The notes below the pieces were generated by a model. That model did no database searches. It saw only the letters and a program-made list of their open reading frames with translations, and was not told the DNA's origin. From positions 62,001-126,000 of the forward strand of contig JABLUY010000075.1 in assembly GCA_013306675.1 (NCBI GenBank): DNA of 64,000 nt, in the 5' to 3' direction. Origin of the DNA: Thraustochytrium sp. TN22. Lineage: Eukaryota; Sar; Bigyra; Thraustochytrida; Thraustochytriidae. Of this stretch, positions 39,148-48,394 are shown one piece after another. Within the stretch, counting starts at the first letter, position 1. Every line of letters begins with the position of its first letter. A program made the position numbers and the translations under genes.

Positions 39148-40307
39148 AGGCGGTCGCGGCGCGGCGCGACGGCGTGGCGCGGCTGGAGGCGCCAACGCCG
39201 AAGCGCAACGGGCTCTTTGGCCGCGCCGTGGCGGCGTTTGGCGACGTGCTGGCCGTGGGCGCCTTCCAGGACGACGGCGAGGTCTTCGTGTATGAGCGCG
39301 AGGGCGCCGCCGCGACCTGGGCGCTGCGCAGCACGCTGAGGGCACCGCGCGACGAGGCGTCCGGGGCGCCTGAGGCGCGGGACTTTGGCCGCACGCTGGC
39401 GGTCTCGCGGGGCGCCACTCAGCGCGTGGTGGTGGGCGCGCCCGGCGACTCGCGCGGCGGCAGCTCCGCTGTTTACGTGTACGAGCGCAACTCGACGGGT
39501 TCCTGGGCCCTGGCGTGGACGCTGGCGCCCGAGGGCGGTCAGGACGCGTTCTTTGGCTGCGCGCTCGCCGTCGGCGCCCGCGTGCTGGCCGTGGCGGCCG
39601 TGCAGGGGACACAGGGCGACGAGCTGGTGGTGTACGCGTACGAGCTCGCGACGCAGGAGGGCCCACTCAAGCACCTCGGCGCGCTGCAGCCGTCACAGCC
39701 CGTGCTTCACAGCGACCAGGATGTGGCTGTGGCGCCGGGCGATGACGCCATCTTTGTGGGCGCGCCTGCGCGGCAGCCCGGCAACGGCGCCGTTGTGGTC
39801 TTCCTGCGGCGCGGGACCCGCTTTCAAGAGTCCGCGGTGCTTGTCAATCCAACGGCCGGCAAGCTCCGCTTCGGCGAGTCGGTGGCGTGCGACGCGGACC
39901 GCATCGCCGTCAGCGCCGTTGACTTTGATTACTGGCGCGCCGCGCAGGGCCGCGCCCTGGTTTTCTCGCGCACCAACCTCTCGTCGCCTGCTGCCTCTGC
40001 CGAGGTACCGGACCCGACCGAGGACAAGTACGGCTTTCGCCCGCTGTTGCTGCCTGCCGACGGCGGCCTCCTGGTCGCAGCGCCCTCTGGCGCCAACTTT
40101 TCCGACTCGCTCTTTGTCTTTGATGCAGCCGGTCGCCCACAGCGTCGCGTGCGTCTTGGCTCGGACGTCTGGGCCGGCCCTGTCGCGTCGCTCGCCGGTG
40201 CTGCGCAGGTCGTCGTCGGCTCGCCTTTTGCTGGCGCCAACTGGACAGGCGCCGTCTTCGTCGTCGACCTGCACCCTGACTCTGCCGGTGCCATTTCTCA
40301 GGCGTAG
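39048..40307 (+). CDS. Secreted FG-GAP / integrin-alpha-like beta-propeller protein
   Basis: 419 aa from the ATG at 39048. Residues 1-25 are a signal peptide (RLAAGLAVALAVAAALLQG), followed by an alanine run. Six or seven FG-GAP-like repeats follow, each with the pattern FGxxVA...D.LAVGA........V.VYER. Examples are FGRAVAAFGDVLAVGAFQDD, FGRTLAVSRGATQRVVVGAP, FGCALAVGARVLAVAAVQG and FGESVACDADRIAVSAVDF. The last blade contains VVVGSPFAGANWTGAVFVVD. There is no C-terminal membrane segment, so it is probably secreted or in the lumen. Such propellers bind ligands or carbohydrate at the cell surface; the specific partner is unknown. Degenerate copies of its 3' end follow downstream. Confidence 0.85.
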
Positions 40308-40885
40308 AAAAACCTGACGATATTGCGACCCGCGCTCGCTGCCCTGGCAGCGACGCAAGGTCGTCTCGCCTTTTGCTGGCGCCAACTGGACCGGCGCCGT
40401 CTTCGTCGGCCTTTTGCTTGCGCCAACTGGACCGGCGCCGTCTTCGTCGTCGACCTGCTTTCCCTCCCGGCACGTAGGAGAAGCTGCGATGCTTTATTGC
40501 GCCCCGCGCTCGCTGCCCTGGCAGCGACGCAAGTCTTGCTGGCGCCAATTCTGGACCGACGCCGTCTTCGTCGTCGACCTGCACCGGTGCCATCCATTCC
40601 TCAGGCGCCGCTCCCGCTTTCTCTCCATGCACGTAGAAAACCCTGACGATGATTGATTGCGACCCGCGCTCATTGCTCTGGCAGCGACGCAAGGTTGGCT
40701 CGCCTTTTGCTGGCGCCACCTCAGGCTGGACAGAAGCCGTCGTCGTCATCGACCTGCACCCTGACCCTGCCGGTGCCATTCCTCAGGCTCCGCTCCCGCT
40801 TTCTCCCATGCACGTAGACTAACCTGACGATGATTGATTGATTGCGACCCGCGCTCCTCGCCCTGGCGGCGACGCAAGGCGACCC
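40222..40885 (+). repeat. Tandem array of copies of the FG-GAP gene's 3' end
   Basis: The last about 150 bp of the gene (from TCGCCTTTTGCTGGCGCCA through the stop and the first 3' bases) recurs three to four times, starting near 40365, 40410 (short), 40532 and 40693. Each unit includes GCCGTCTTCGTCGTCGACCT, a TGCCGGTGCCATT-like segment, CACGTAG(A) and a closing CTGGCAGCGACGCAAG block. The copies have drifted by substitutions and small gaps and lie beyond the stop codon. Confidence 0.85.
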
Positions 40886-42038
40886 TCGCATGATCAGAGC
40901 GCTGCCACTGTGAGACTTGCAAATGTCCCCCTGCCAGCGCGTCATCCATCTGCAGGGAAGCCGCCGACCTGGATCTGCATCCGACGAAAGTCTCAGAAGT
41001 CACTCTTGCGCCTCCTCGGCGGCGCAGTCACGAGCGCGATCATGGCCGCGATGCAGGCATAGCATGCCACGCAACGCGCAGGCCGCCAGCGCCGCCGACG
41101 CGCTGCTCGCACGCAAGCAAGCAAGCCGCGAGCGCACGCGCGTCCGAGTCTGCCTCCGAGGCTTGTGCAGCATCTGCGCAGGAGTTCCTGCCAGGAGCTC
41201 GTGGTAGCCGGCTACTACCGGGATCCTGCAAGTTTCAAGCTCGTTACCCGGCAGCAGCCCAGGCAGCGCATCCGCCGCCAGGGAAGCCGCCGAGGAAGCC
41301 AAGCGCGGCGCTGCGGCATCGGATGCCTACCGTGGCTCTGGAGCCGCCCCTGCAGCGCGCCGTGGACGTTGATGCTCTCGCCGTAGTGGTTCTTGGCGGC
41401 CGATGCGGGCAACGAGCCGCAGTTGCGCCGCGCAGGTGGGCCGGGTCCGGTGCGGCCGCTGCGGGCTCCGCGCGGGTGCGCACGCGCACCGGACCCGGCC
41501 GCGCGCAGGTCCCAGCGGCGCCGCGGCGGACTCCGCGCGGCAGACCCGCAACGCCGCAACGAAGCGCCGGCGCCCGGGCGGGACCGACCCGCGCGCGCGG
41601 GAGCTGGCCGCCGGCCGGAATTCGCGCGCAGGCCGAGCGGGGAGCGAGCGCGACGCCGCGCTGGCTTGGCGAACGGGCGCGAGGGATCCCGTGCGAGACG
41701 CACGCCGCGTGGAGGGTATAGGGAGAAGGGTCGGGTGCAGGTGCGGGTGTTAGCGGAACGAGACCGCGGGGAGGTGACGCGCTGGTACGAGCTGGAGGAG
41801 GAGGATAACACAACGCAAAGCAAAGCAGAGCAGAGCAGAGCAGAGCAGAGCAAAGCAAAAGTTGAGGAGTCGGCGAGGTGGAGGAGTAGAGAGTGACGCG
41901 CGCGTGCTGGCTGGCGAGCGAGCGCGCAGGCCGGGCGACGTGACGATCGGCACAGAGCGCGATACGCGCCGATACGCGCCGATACGCACCGGTACGCGAC
42001 GATTCGCGACGATTCGCGGCGGTTCGCGCGCGGCACCG
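40886..42038. other. Intergenic, 1.15 kb
   Basis: I support no gene here. The right part, upstream of the first exchanger, carries a CAGAG array at about 41820-41862 and a GATACGCGCC/GATTCGCG array at about 41960-42030 that ends 10 bp before the ATG, so it is probably transcribed as 5' leader. Confidence 0.6.
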
Positions 42039-44438
42039 ATGATGTCGTCGGCGTCGGCGTCGGCGAGGGCGCTGGCGGCCGGGTCGGACGCGGCGTACAT
42101 GCCGCTGTACTTTATGTTCGTGGCGCTGCTGGCCGGCGCGGCGTCGCGCAGGCTGCAGCAGCGTGTGGCGCCGTGGTTCCCGTACCAGGCGATCATGTTC
42201 CTGGAGGGCGCTTTGCTGGGCGTGGCGCACGAGGCGACAGCGGGCGGCCTGGGCGACGTGAGCGTGTCGATTGAGTCGTGGGCGAGCATCGACCCGGCGC
42301 TGCTGACGGCGGTCTTCTTGCCGAGTCTCATCTTCGCGGACGCGATGCGCGTCAACATGCACGAGTTCCAGACGGTGGCGTTTTGGCCGTCCATGCTGCT
42401 GGCCATGCCAGGCGTGATGATTTCGGGCGCCATCATGGCCGTGGTGGCCAAGTACATGCTCGGGTACACATGGGACTGGACGGCGTGTCTTTTGTTCGGC
42501 ACGGTGCTGGGCGCCACGGACCCGGTGAGCATCGCGGCGCTGCTGGAGGGCTCGGGCGCGCCTGCGCGCCTGAAGCTGCTCATGAGCTCGGAGAGCCACC
42601 TGGCGGACCTGACGGTGCTGGTGCTCTTCCAATTTTTTCTGGAGCTGGCCACCACAGAGGCGGACCACCTGCTGGAGCCGGCGGCCGCGGTCACCTTCTT
42701 GCTGCGGCTCATGCTGGTGGCGCCGCTCGTGGGCCTGCTCTTTGGGCTCGGCGGCTACTACTTTATCAAGTACAGCGCGATCCATGACGTGATGGCGCAG
42801 ATCGCTGTGACCGTGGTGACGGCGTACCTTTCGTTCCTGGTGTCGGAGCACAACTGCGGCAGCAACGGCATCATCGCCAGCGTGGTTGCGGCCTGGGTGT
42901 TTGCCAAGTATGCCTGGCCCAAGTTCGCGCGGCGCGAGACCATGGAGAACGTGTGGGCGGCCATCGAGTACTTCGGCAACACGCTCATCTTTATGCTGGC
43001 GGGCCTGATCCTGGCCGGCTCGGTGTGGCGCACGTCCGCCGCGGCCGAGCTGGGCGGCCGCGACGTGCTCAACGTGGTGGTCGCGTGGGGCCTGCTGTAC
43101 GTGAGCCGTTTTGGCATCGTGAGCGTGTCCTTCCCGCTGCTGCGCTGCGCGGCGCGGGGCAAGCTGACCTGGCCTGAGGCCATCGCCTCGGTGGCGGGCG
43201 GCGTGCGCGGCGCCGTCACGGTGACGCTGGCCATTGTGGTGCTCAACTCCGCCGAGGCCGGCGACGAGGCGCAGGCCGAGGTGGCCTCGCACTTTGGGGA
43301 GGACCACGAGAAGGCGCTGGCCAAGTTCTTCTTTCTGGTCGGCTCCGTCGTGCTGCTGAGCGCCACGGTGAATGCCATGTCCTTTGAGGTCGTGCTGGGC
43401 TGGCTCGGGCTCACGGCCAGCTCCGCCTCGCAGCAGACGCTGCACGCCTTCGTGAACCAGCGCGCGCGCAAGCGCGCCCTGGCGCGCATCCACGCGCTGC
43501 GCGAGGACGAAGCCTTCCGCGCTGTCGGCACGGCCGACCTGGCGCGCTTGCTGGAGGGCACGCGGCTGGGCGAAGGCCTCGACCTCAAGGGCAGCCGCGG
43601 CGACGAGACGCCGCAGCCGGCCGAGGTCGACCCGGACGCCGTGGTCGAGGCCTCCTGCGACCCGCGCCTGATCGAGAGCGTGCGTCTGCTGTTTTTGTCC
43701 ACCGTGCGCGCGCACTACTGGGAGCAGATCCGCACCGCTAAGCTGCCGCGCCGCAGCAACGCGGCGCTCTACCTGCTCGAGTCAATCGACAAGGCCGGCG
43801 ACGTGGTGTCCGCCCGCCTCGACGACCTCACACCGCTGCACATCCAGGACCGTCTCAAGCACGCCACCTTGTCGGAGCGCGCGCTTGACTGTGTCAGCTA
43901 CCTCGTGCCGGAGTCCACCAACACCAACGTCTACGCGCAGGGCCGCCTCGGCGACGCACGCCGCGCCGAGGCCGTCACGCTCGCCTCCTGTTTCATTGAT
44001 GCCCACCTGCACGCCGAGGCCATGGTCGCCGAGTACGTGGGCTCCCACCAGAGCTCTGCCGCCGCCATGGACACGCCGGAGGCGGCCTTCGTCGTTGGCG
44101 AGTCACGCCGTTTGCGCGCCCGGGCCGAGGCCATGCTTGTCGAGGCTCGCCTCGCGGACGCCCGTGTCCTGCAGCACGTCCACGCCGCCCAGGTCGTCCG
44201 TGCGGTCCTCGAGGACCAGCGCCACTACCTGGAGGACCTCGCGCGCCAGGGCATTGTCGATGCGCATTTCCTCGAGGCCCAGCTCGCCAACATTCACCGC
44301 GACCGCATCGCGGTCCACCGGCGCCAGCGCGACACCTTTCGCCGCCTTGCGGCCGACCGTGCTGCCAGCCACCCTTCGCGCAACTCCCGCGTGCGCCGCC
44401 CCAACTATTCCGACGTCTCCGTTGTAGCCTTGGCCTGA
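42039..44438 (+). CDS. CPA1-type Na+/H+ exchanger 1 (SOS1-like)
   Basis: 799 aa from the Met pair at 42039. About 12 membrane helices fill residues 20-480. A cytosolic tail of about 320 residues carries no cyclic-nucleotide-binding domain that I can see. Family landmarks are FLPSLIFADAMRV, GATDPV (TDP 160-162) and the arginine-bearing GGVRGAVTVTLAIVV. In the fifth-helix ion site, where electroneutral CPA1 exchangers read ESLLND, this protein reads ESHLAD (185-190): the Asp is kept and the Asn is Ala. It would exchange Na+ or K+ for H+ at the plasma or an organelle membrane. It is a tandem paralogue of the gene at 45798 and shares that substitution. Confidence 0.9.
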   Translation: MMSSASASARALAAGSDAAYMPLYFMFVALLAGAASRRLQQRVAPWFPYQAIMFLEGALLGVAHEATAGGLGDVSVSIESWASIDPALLTAVFLPSLIFADAMRVNMHEFQTVAFWPSMLLAMPGVMISGAIMAVVAKYMLGYTWDWTACLLFGTVLGATDPVSIAALLEGSGAPARLKLLMSSESHLADLTVLVLFQFFLELATTEADHLLEPAAAVTFLLRLMLVAPLVGLLFGLGGYYFIKYSAIHDVMAQIAVTVVTAYLSFLVSEHNCGSNGIIASVVAAWVFAKYAWPKFARRETMENVWAAIEYFGNTLIFMLAGLILAGSVWRTSAAAELGGRDVLNVVVAWGLLYVSRFGIVSVSFPLLRCAARGKLTWPEAIASVAGGVRGAVTVTLAIVVLNSAEAGDEAQAEVASHFGEDHEKALAKFFFLVGSVVLLSATVNAMSFEVVLGWLGLTASSASQQTLHAFVNQRARKRALARIHALREDEAFRAVGTADLARLLEGTRLGEGLDLKGSRGDETPQPAEVDPDAVVEASCDPRLIESVRLLFLSTVRAHYWEQIRTAKLPRRSNAALYLLESIDKAGDVVSARLDDLTPLHIQDRLKHATLSERALDCVSYLVPESTNTNVYAQGRLGDARRAEAVTLASCFIDAHLHAEAMVAEYVGSHQSSAAAMDTPEAAFVVGESRRLRARAEAMLVEARLADARVLQHVHAAQVVRAVLEDQRHYLEDLARQGIVDAHFLEAQLANIHRDRIAVHRRQRDTFRRLAADRAASHPSRNSRVRRPNYSDVSVVALA

Positions 44439-45797
44439 TGGACGAAGCCTTGGCTTGATGGATGAGCGAGGCTGAAGACAATTGACTGCAGAATTACATG
44501 TAAACAAGTTTTCCGTGACCACAACCGACGCCTTTATGATCTTGAATCGACGGGCTGCCGCCTGGCAAAGCCGATGCTGCGCCGCTGCCCAGCTCGCAAG
44601 GCCGGCCGCGCCGGCGCATCGTTGCTTATGGTGATCATCGTGGTGGATAATGTTACCTCCGCCGCACTGCTGATGTTGCTTCAACTCGAAGTAACTTACA
44701 GTTGATCATGGCCGACCGGGCCGGCCAGCGCGGCGTCTGTGTGTGTGAATACTTACCACGCACGCCCAGCCTGTGTCTCCCACCCCACCCGCCCAAGCTG
44801 CCAGCACCGCCGACCTCAAGCTCGTCTCACCGCCAGCGTCGACGAGGTCCACCGCACCAGCCGCCAGATCCACCGCCAGCCCCTCGCCTCGCTGCGCGGC
44901 TGCCGACCCGCTCTCGCGCGCCGGCGCCGCATCCAGCTCGCCTGCCTGCGAGCAGCCCGTCGCAGCCTAGTCGTCGTTCTCCCCAAATACCCGGATGTCC
45001 AGGTCCTCGCAACCGGTACCTGCGCGACCTGTGGTAGTAGTATGTGTGGCTGTTTCCAGCTGCACGTGTCCAGCGCGTGCCGGCTCGCGCCCTCCCTGGC
45101 GCCGCCCGCCCGCCCGCCCGCCCCGCCCCGCCCCGCCGCGGCTCGGCCCCCGCTCCTGCGCCGCGCCGCTCCTCCTCCCCTGCCCGCTGCGCCCCGCCTC
45201 CCGCGCGGCGCCTCCCGCGCGCGCGGCGGCCGGAGCGGCGCCCAGTCCTTCTTTCTCCTCCAAGTTGCGACTTGAGCTCGAAGCCTGCAAGAGCCGCAAG
45301 AGCGCGCAAGAGCGACCAAGGGCGCCGCGGCAAAGGCGGCAAAGGCGCAACGCGGCGCGCGCGGCGGACGGGCCAGCCGGGGCGGCGGCGGCGAAGGCGG
45401 CGAAGGCGAAGGCGCGGCGCGGCGCGGCGAGGCGCGGCGAGGCGAGGCGAGGCGAGGCGAGGCGAGGCGAGGCGAGGCGCGCGCAGGCGGGGATCCACGC
45501 CTGCGCCAGCTCCGTTTACGCGGCGGAGCGCGTGCCAGCGCCCTCAGCGCAGACCCGAGCGGGCCGGCGGCGCGGGAGAGGCGCGCGCGGCGAGGGAGCG
45601 CGGCGCGGGCGGCGCGGGGGGAGGCGCGGCGCGGCGCGGCGAGGCGAGGCGAGGCGAGGCGAGACGAGGCGAGGCGAGGCGAGGAGAGGCTGCGGAGAGG
45701 CGGGGCCGGCGGCGCGGTGGACGCGGAGGACACCGAGGTGTGAAAGCGCGCGCGCAGGGACGGCGAGGAGGACGCGAGCGCGAGCAGGGAAGCGAGC
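44439..45797. other. 1.36-kb region between the two exchangers
   Basis: No gene is supported. The right half is extremely GC-rich, with (GGCGA)n runs at about 45425-45482 and 45640-45690 and CGCCCGCC-type runs at about 45105-45135. The start codon of the second exchanger follows about 110 bp after the last run. Confidence 0.6.
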
Positions 45798-48188
45798 ATG
45801 GTGAGCGCGGAGGCGGCGGTGGCGGAGGTGGAGGCGGCGCGCCAGCTGGCCGGCAGCGATGCGGCGTACCTGCCGCTGTACTTTCTGTTCATCGGGCTGC
45901 TCATGGGCGCCATGACCATGTGGGCGCAGCTCAAGTGGGCGCCCGAGCTCCCCTACACGGGCGTCATGCTGGTGGAGGGCATCTGCATGGGCCTGCTGCA
46001 CGCCGGGACGGACCATGGCCTGGGCGAGCTGAGCGTGTCGATCGATTCGTGGGTCAACATCGACCCGTTCCTGCTCATGGCGGTCTTCCTGCCCAGCCTC
46101 ATCTTCGCGGATGCGATGCGCGTCAACACGCACCAGTTCGTGGCGGTGGCGCTCCGCCCGTCGATGCTGCTCGCCGTGCCCGGTGTCGTCATGTCCGGTG
46201 GGCTCATGGCTGTGCTGGCCTACTACTTTCTGGGCTACACGTGGGACTGGTACGTCTGTGTTCTCTTCGGCACCATTGTCAGCTCGACGGACCCGGTAAC
46301 CATCGTCGCGCTCCTGGAGAACGCCGGCGCGCCGGCACGCCTGACGCTGCTGCTCAGCTCCGAGAGCCACCTCGCCGACCTCACCGTGCTGTTCTTCTTC
46401 AAGTACTTTTTGGAGATTGTGACCAAGGGCGCCGACTATGTGCTGGAGCCGAGCAAATCGCTGGCTTTCTTCGCGCGGCTGTGGCTCATCGCGCCCATTG
46501 TTGGTCTCGTCTTTGGCGTCGTCGGCTACTACATCATCAAGCAGACCGTCTCGCCCACGCGTGGCAGCGACGTCATGGCGCAGATCACCATCACGATCGT
46601 CACGGCCTATCTCTCCTTCCTCGTGTCGGAGCACAATTTCGGCAGCAATGGCATCATCGCCAGTGTCGTATCCGCCTGGATTTTCGCCGCCTATGCCTGG
46701 CCCAAGTTTGCCGAGCGTGACACGATGGAGAACGTCTGGGCCGCAATCGAGTATGTGGGCAACACGCTCATCTTCTTGCTTGCGGGCCTCATCCTCGGCG
46801 GCCAGGTCTACACCACAGCCCACACAACCATCGACGAACGCGACGCCGGCAATGTCATCATTATGTGGATTGCCCTCTACTTCACGCGCGCGTGCGTGGT
46901 CTTCATGATGTACCCCTTGCTCCACAGGTTGTCAGGCGAGAACTACACTTGGCAGGAAGCCATCGCAACGGTCGCGGGTGGCGTGCGCGGCGCTGTCACC
47001 GTCACGCTGGCCATCGTCGTGCTCAACTACGCCGAAAACGCTACTTACATGGAGGAGCTCAAGACGCACTTCGGCGAGGAATACGAGAAGGAGATCTCCA
47101 AGTTCTTCTTCCTGATCGGTTTCATGGTGCTGCTGACTGTCACCGTCAACCAGGCCATCTTCCCCTTAGTTCTACGCCGACTCGAACTCACCAAGAGCTC
47201 TAAGACGGAGGAGAAGCTTCAAGAGTTCGTGTCCAATCGGCTTGGGCGAAATGCCGAAGAACTCAGGAAGAAGATGGCCGAGGACGTCTCCCTCAAGGAC
47301 GTGGACGAAGGCCAAATCAAGGATTTGATCAACTCAATCGAATTCATTCCCGCACCGGGGCCCGAAGCCGAACGCACCGAGGAGGAGGAGAAGGCCAGGC
47401 AGAAAAAACTCAGCGAGCGTCCGGACGAGAAGACCTTGAGGAGCGTGCGCGAGATGTTCCTCAACGCCGTGCGCGCCAATTACTGGGACCAGATCAATAG
47501 CGGCCTTCTTCCCAAGCAGAGCGATGCTGCCGTCATTCTGCTCAACTCGGTCGAACTTGCCGGCGACTACGCCGGCCTTAGGCTGGATGATCTCACCCCG
47601 CTGAACCTCGAGTCGCGTCTCATCACGAAGAAGACCCGCCTCGAACGTCTTCTCGATCTCGTCGACGATTGCCTACCGGAGTGCGTCACGGTCGACAACT
47701 ACCTGCAGACTCGCATCATCTACGCGCGGCGCGAGCAGGGTGTCTACATCGCGACTTGCTTCCTGCAGGCGCACGAGAGCGCAGAAACAAAGATCGCCAC
47801 CTACGTTGGCGAGGACGAAACCATCGACACCCCGGAGGAGCTTAAGGTTATCAATGAGTCCGAGGCGCTGAGGGAGAAGGTCAAGGCGCTGCTCGATCAG
47901 GCCATAGATATGGACCCTGAGGTGGTGAAGCAAGTCAAAACCATCAAGGTTGCGAACGCCATCATCGAACACGAGCGCCAGGAGATCGAGCGTCTTCTGG
48001 ACGAGGGCATCATCGACGCCAAGTTCTTCGAGGATCAGATGGAACGTATCCGCAACGACCAGAAGGGGCTCTATGCCTTCAGTTTGCAGCACCGCCACAA
48101 GCTCGCTCAAGAGGCCGCGGGATCCGCGCGCCACGTCGCTCATGTCGACGACTCCTTTGACCAGTCCAGCAGCAGCTCCCCCGCCTAA
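45798..48188 (+). CDS. CPA1-type Na+/H+ exchanger 2 (SOS1-like)
   Basis: 796 aa. The layout is as for its neighbour: membrane region about 25-470, then a helical cytosolic tail (for example VRANYWDQINSGLLPKQSD and IATCFLQAHESAETKIATY) of the kind found in SOS1-like exchangers. SSTDPV (TDP 164-166) and GGVRGAVTVTLAIVV are present. The ion-site motif is ESHLAD (189-194) instead of ESLLND. The membrane halves of the two paralogues are close while the tails have diverged, so the duplication is not recent. The last residues are Ser-rich. Codon use in the tail is less GC-biased than in the first exchanger. Confidence 0.9.
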   Translation: MVSAEAAVAEVEAARQLAGSDAAYLPLYFLFIGLLMGAMTMWAQLKWAPELPYTGVMLVEGICMGLLHAGTDHGLGELSVSIDSWVNIDPFLLMAVFLPSLIFADAMRVNTHQFVAVALRPSMLLAVPGVVMSGGLMAVLAYYFLGYTWDWYVCVLFGTIVSSTDPVTIVALLENAGAPARLTLLLSSESHLADLTVLFFFKYFLEIVTKGADYVLEPSKSLAFFARLWLIAPIVGLVFGVVGYYIIKQTVSPTRGSDVMAQITITIVTAYLSFLVSEHNFGSNGIIASVVSAWIFAAYAWPKFAERDTMENVWAAIEYVGNTLIFLLAGLILGGQVYTTAHTTIDERDAGNVIIMWIALYFTRACVVFMMYPLLHRLSGENYTWQEAIATVAGGVRGAVTVTLAIVVLNYAENATYMEELKTHFGEEYEKEISKFFFLIGFMVLLTVTVNQAIFPLVLRRLELTKSSKTEEKLQEFVSNRLGRNAEELRKKMAEDVSLKDVDEGQIKDLINSIEFIPAPGPEAERTEEEEKARQKKLSERPDEKTLRSVREMFLNAVRANYWDQINSGLLPKQSDAAVILLNSVELAGDYAGLRLDDLTPLNLESRLITKKTRLERLLDLVDDCLPECVTVDNYLQTRIIYARREQGVYIATCFLQAHESAETKIATYVGEDETIDTPEELKVINESEALREKVKALLDQAIDMDPEVVKQVKTIKVANAIIEHERQEIERLLDEGIIDAKFFEDQMERIRNDQKGLYAFSLQHRHKLAQEAAGSARHVAHVDDSFDQSSSSSPA

Positions 48189-48394
48189 CTGTCAGGGCCG
48201 CACCACCGTTGCCACTAAAAGATCTTTTCGTTCCTGTGTTGAAATTCGGGTCGCTCGCCTTGCTTTGGCCGGCAGAGCGCATTCCCAGGTTTTCGAGGTC
48301 CGACTGTCGCCGAGCAAGCGAAGGTCTGCCCGCAATCCCTATGGCGTGAAGAGTAGCCTAGCTAGCAGGAACCCGACCCAGAACGCGAACAACC

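Noticed and set aside
41244-43715. Very long minus-strand open frame opposite the first exchanger
   Set aside because: It is an antisense shadow of a GC-rich gene: Arg/His/Ala-rich translation, no domain, while the plus strand encodes a clear exchanger.
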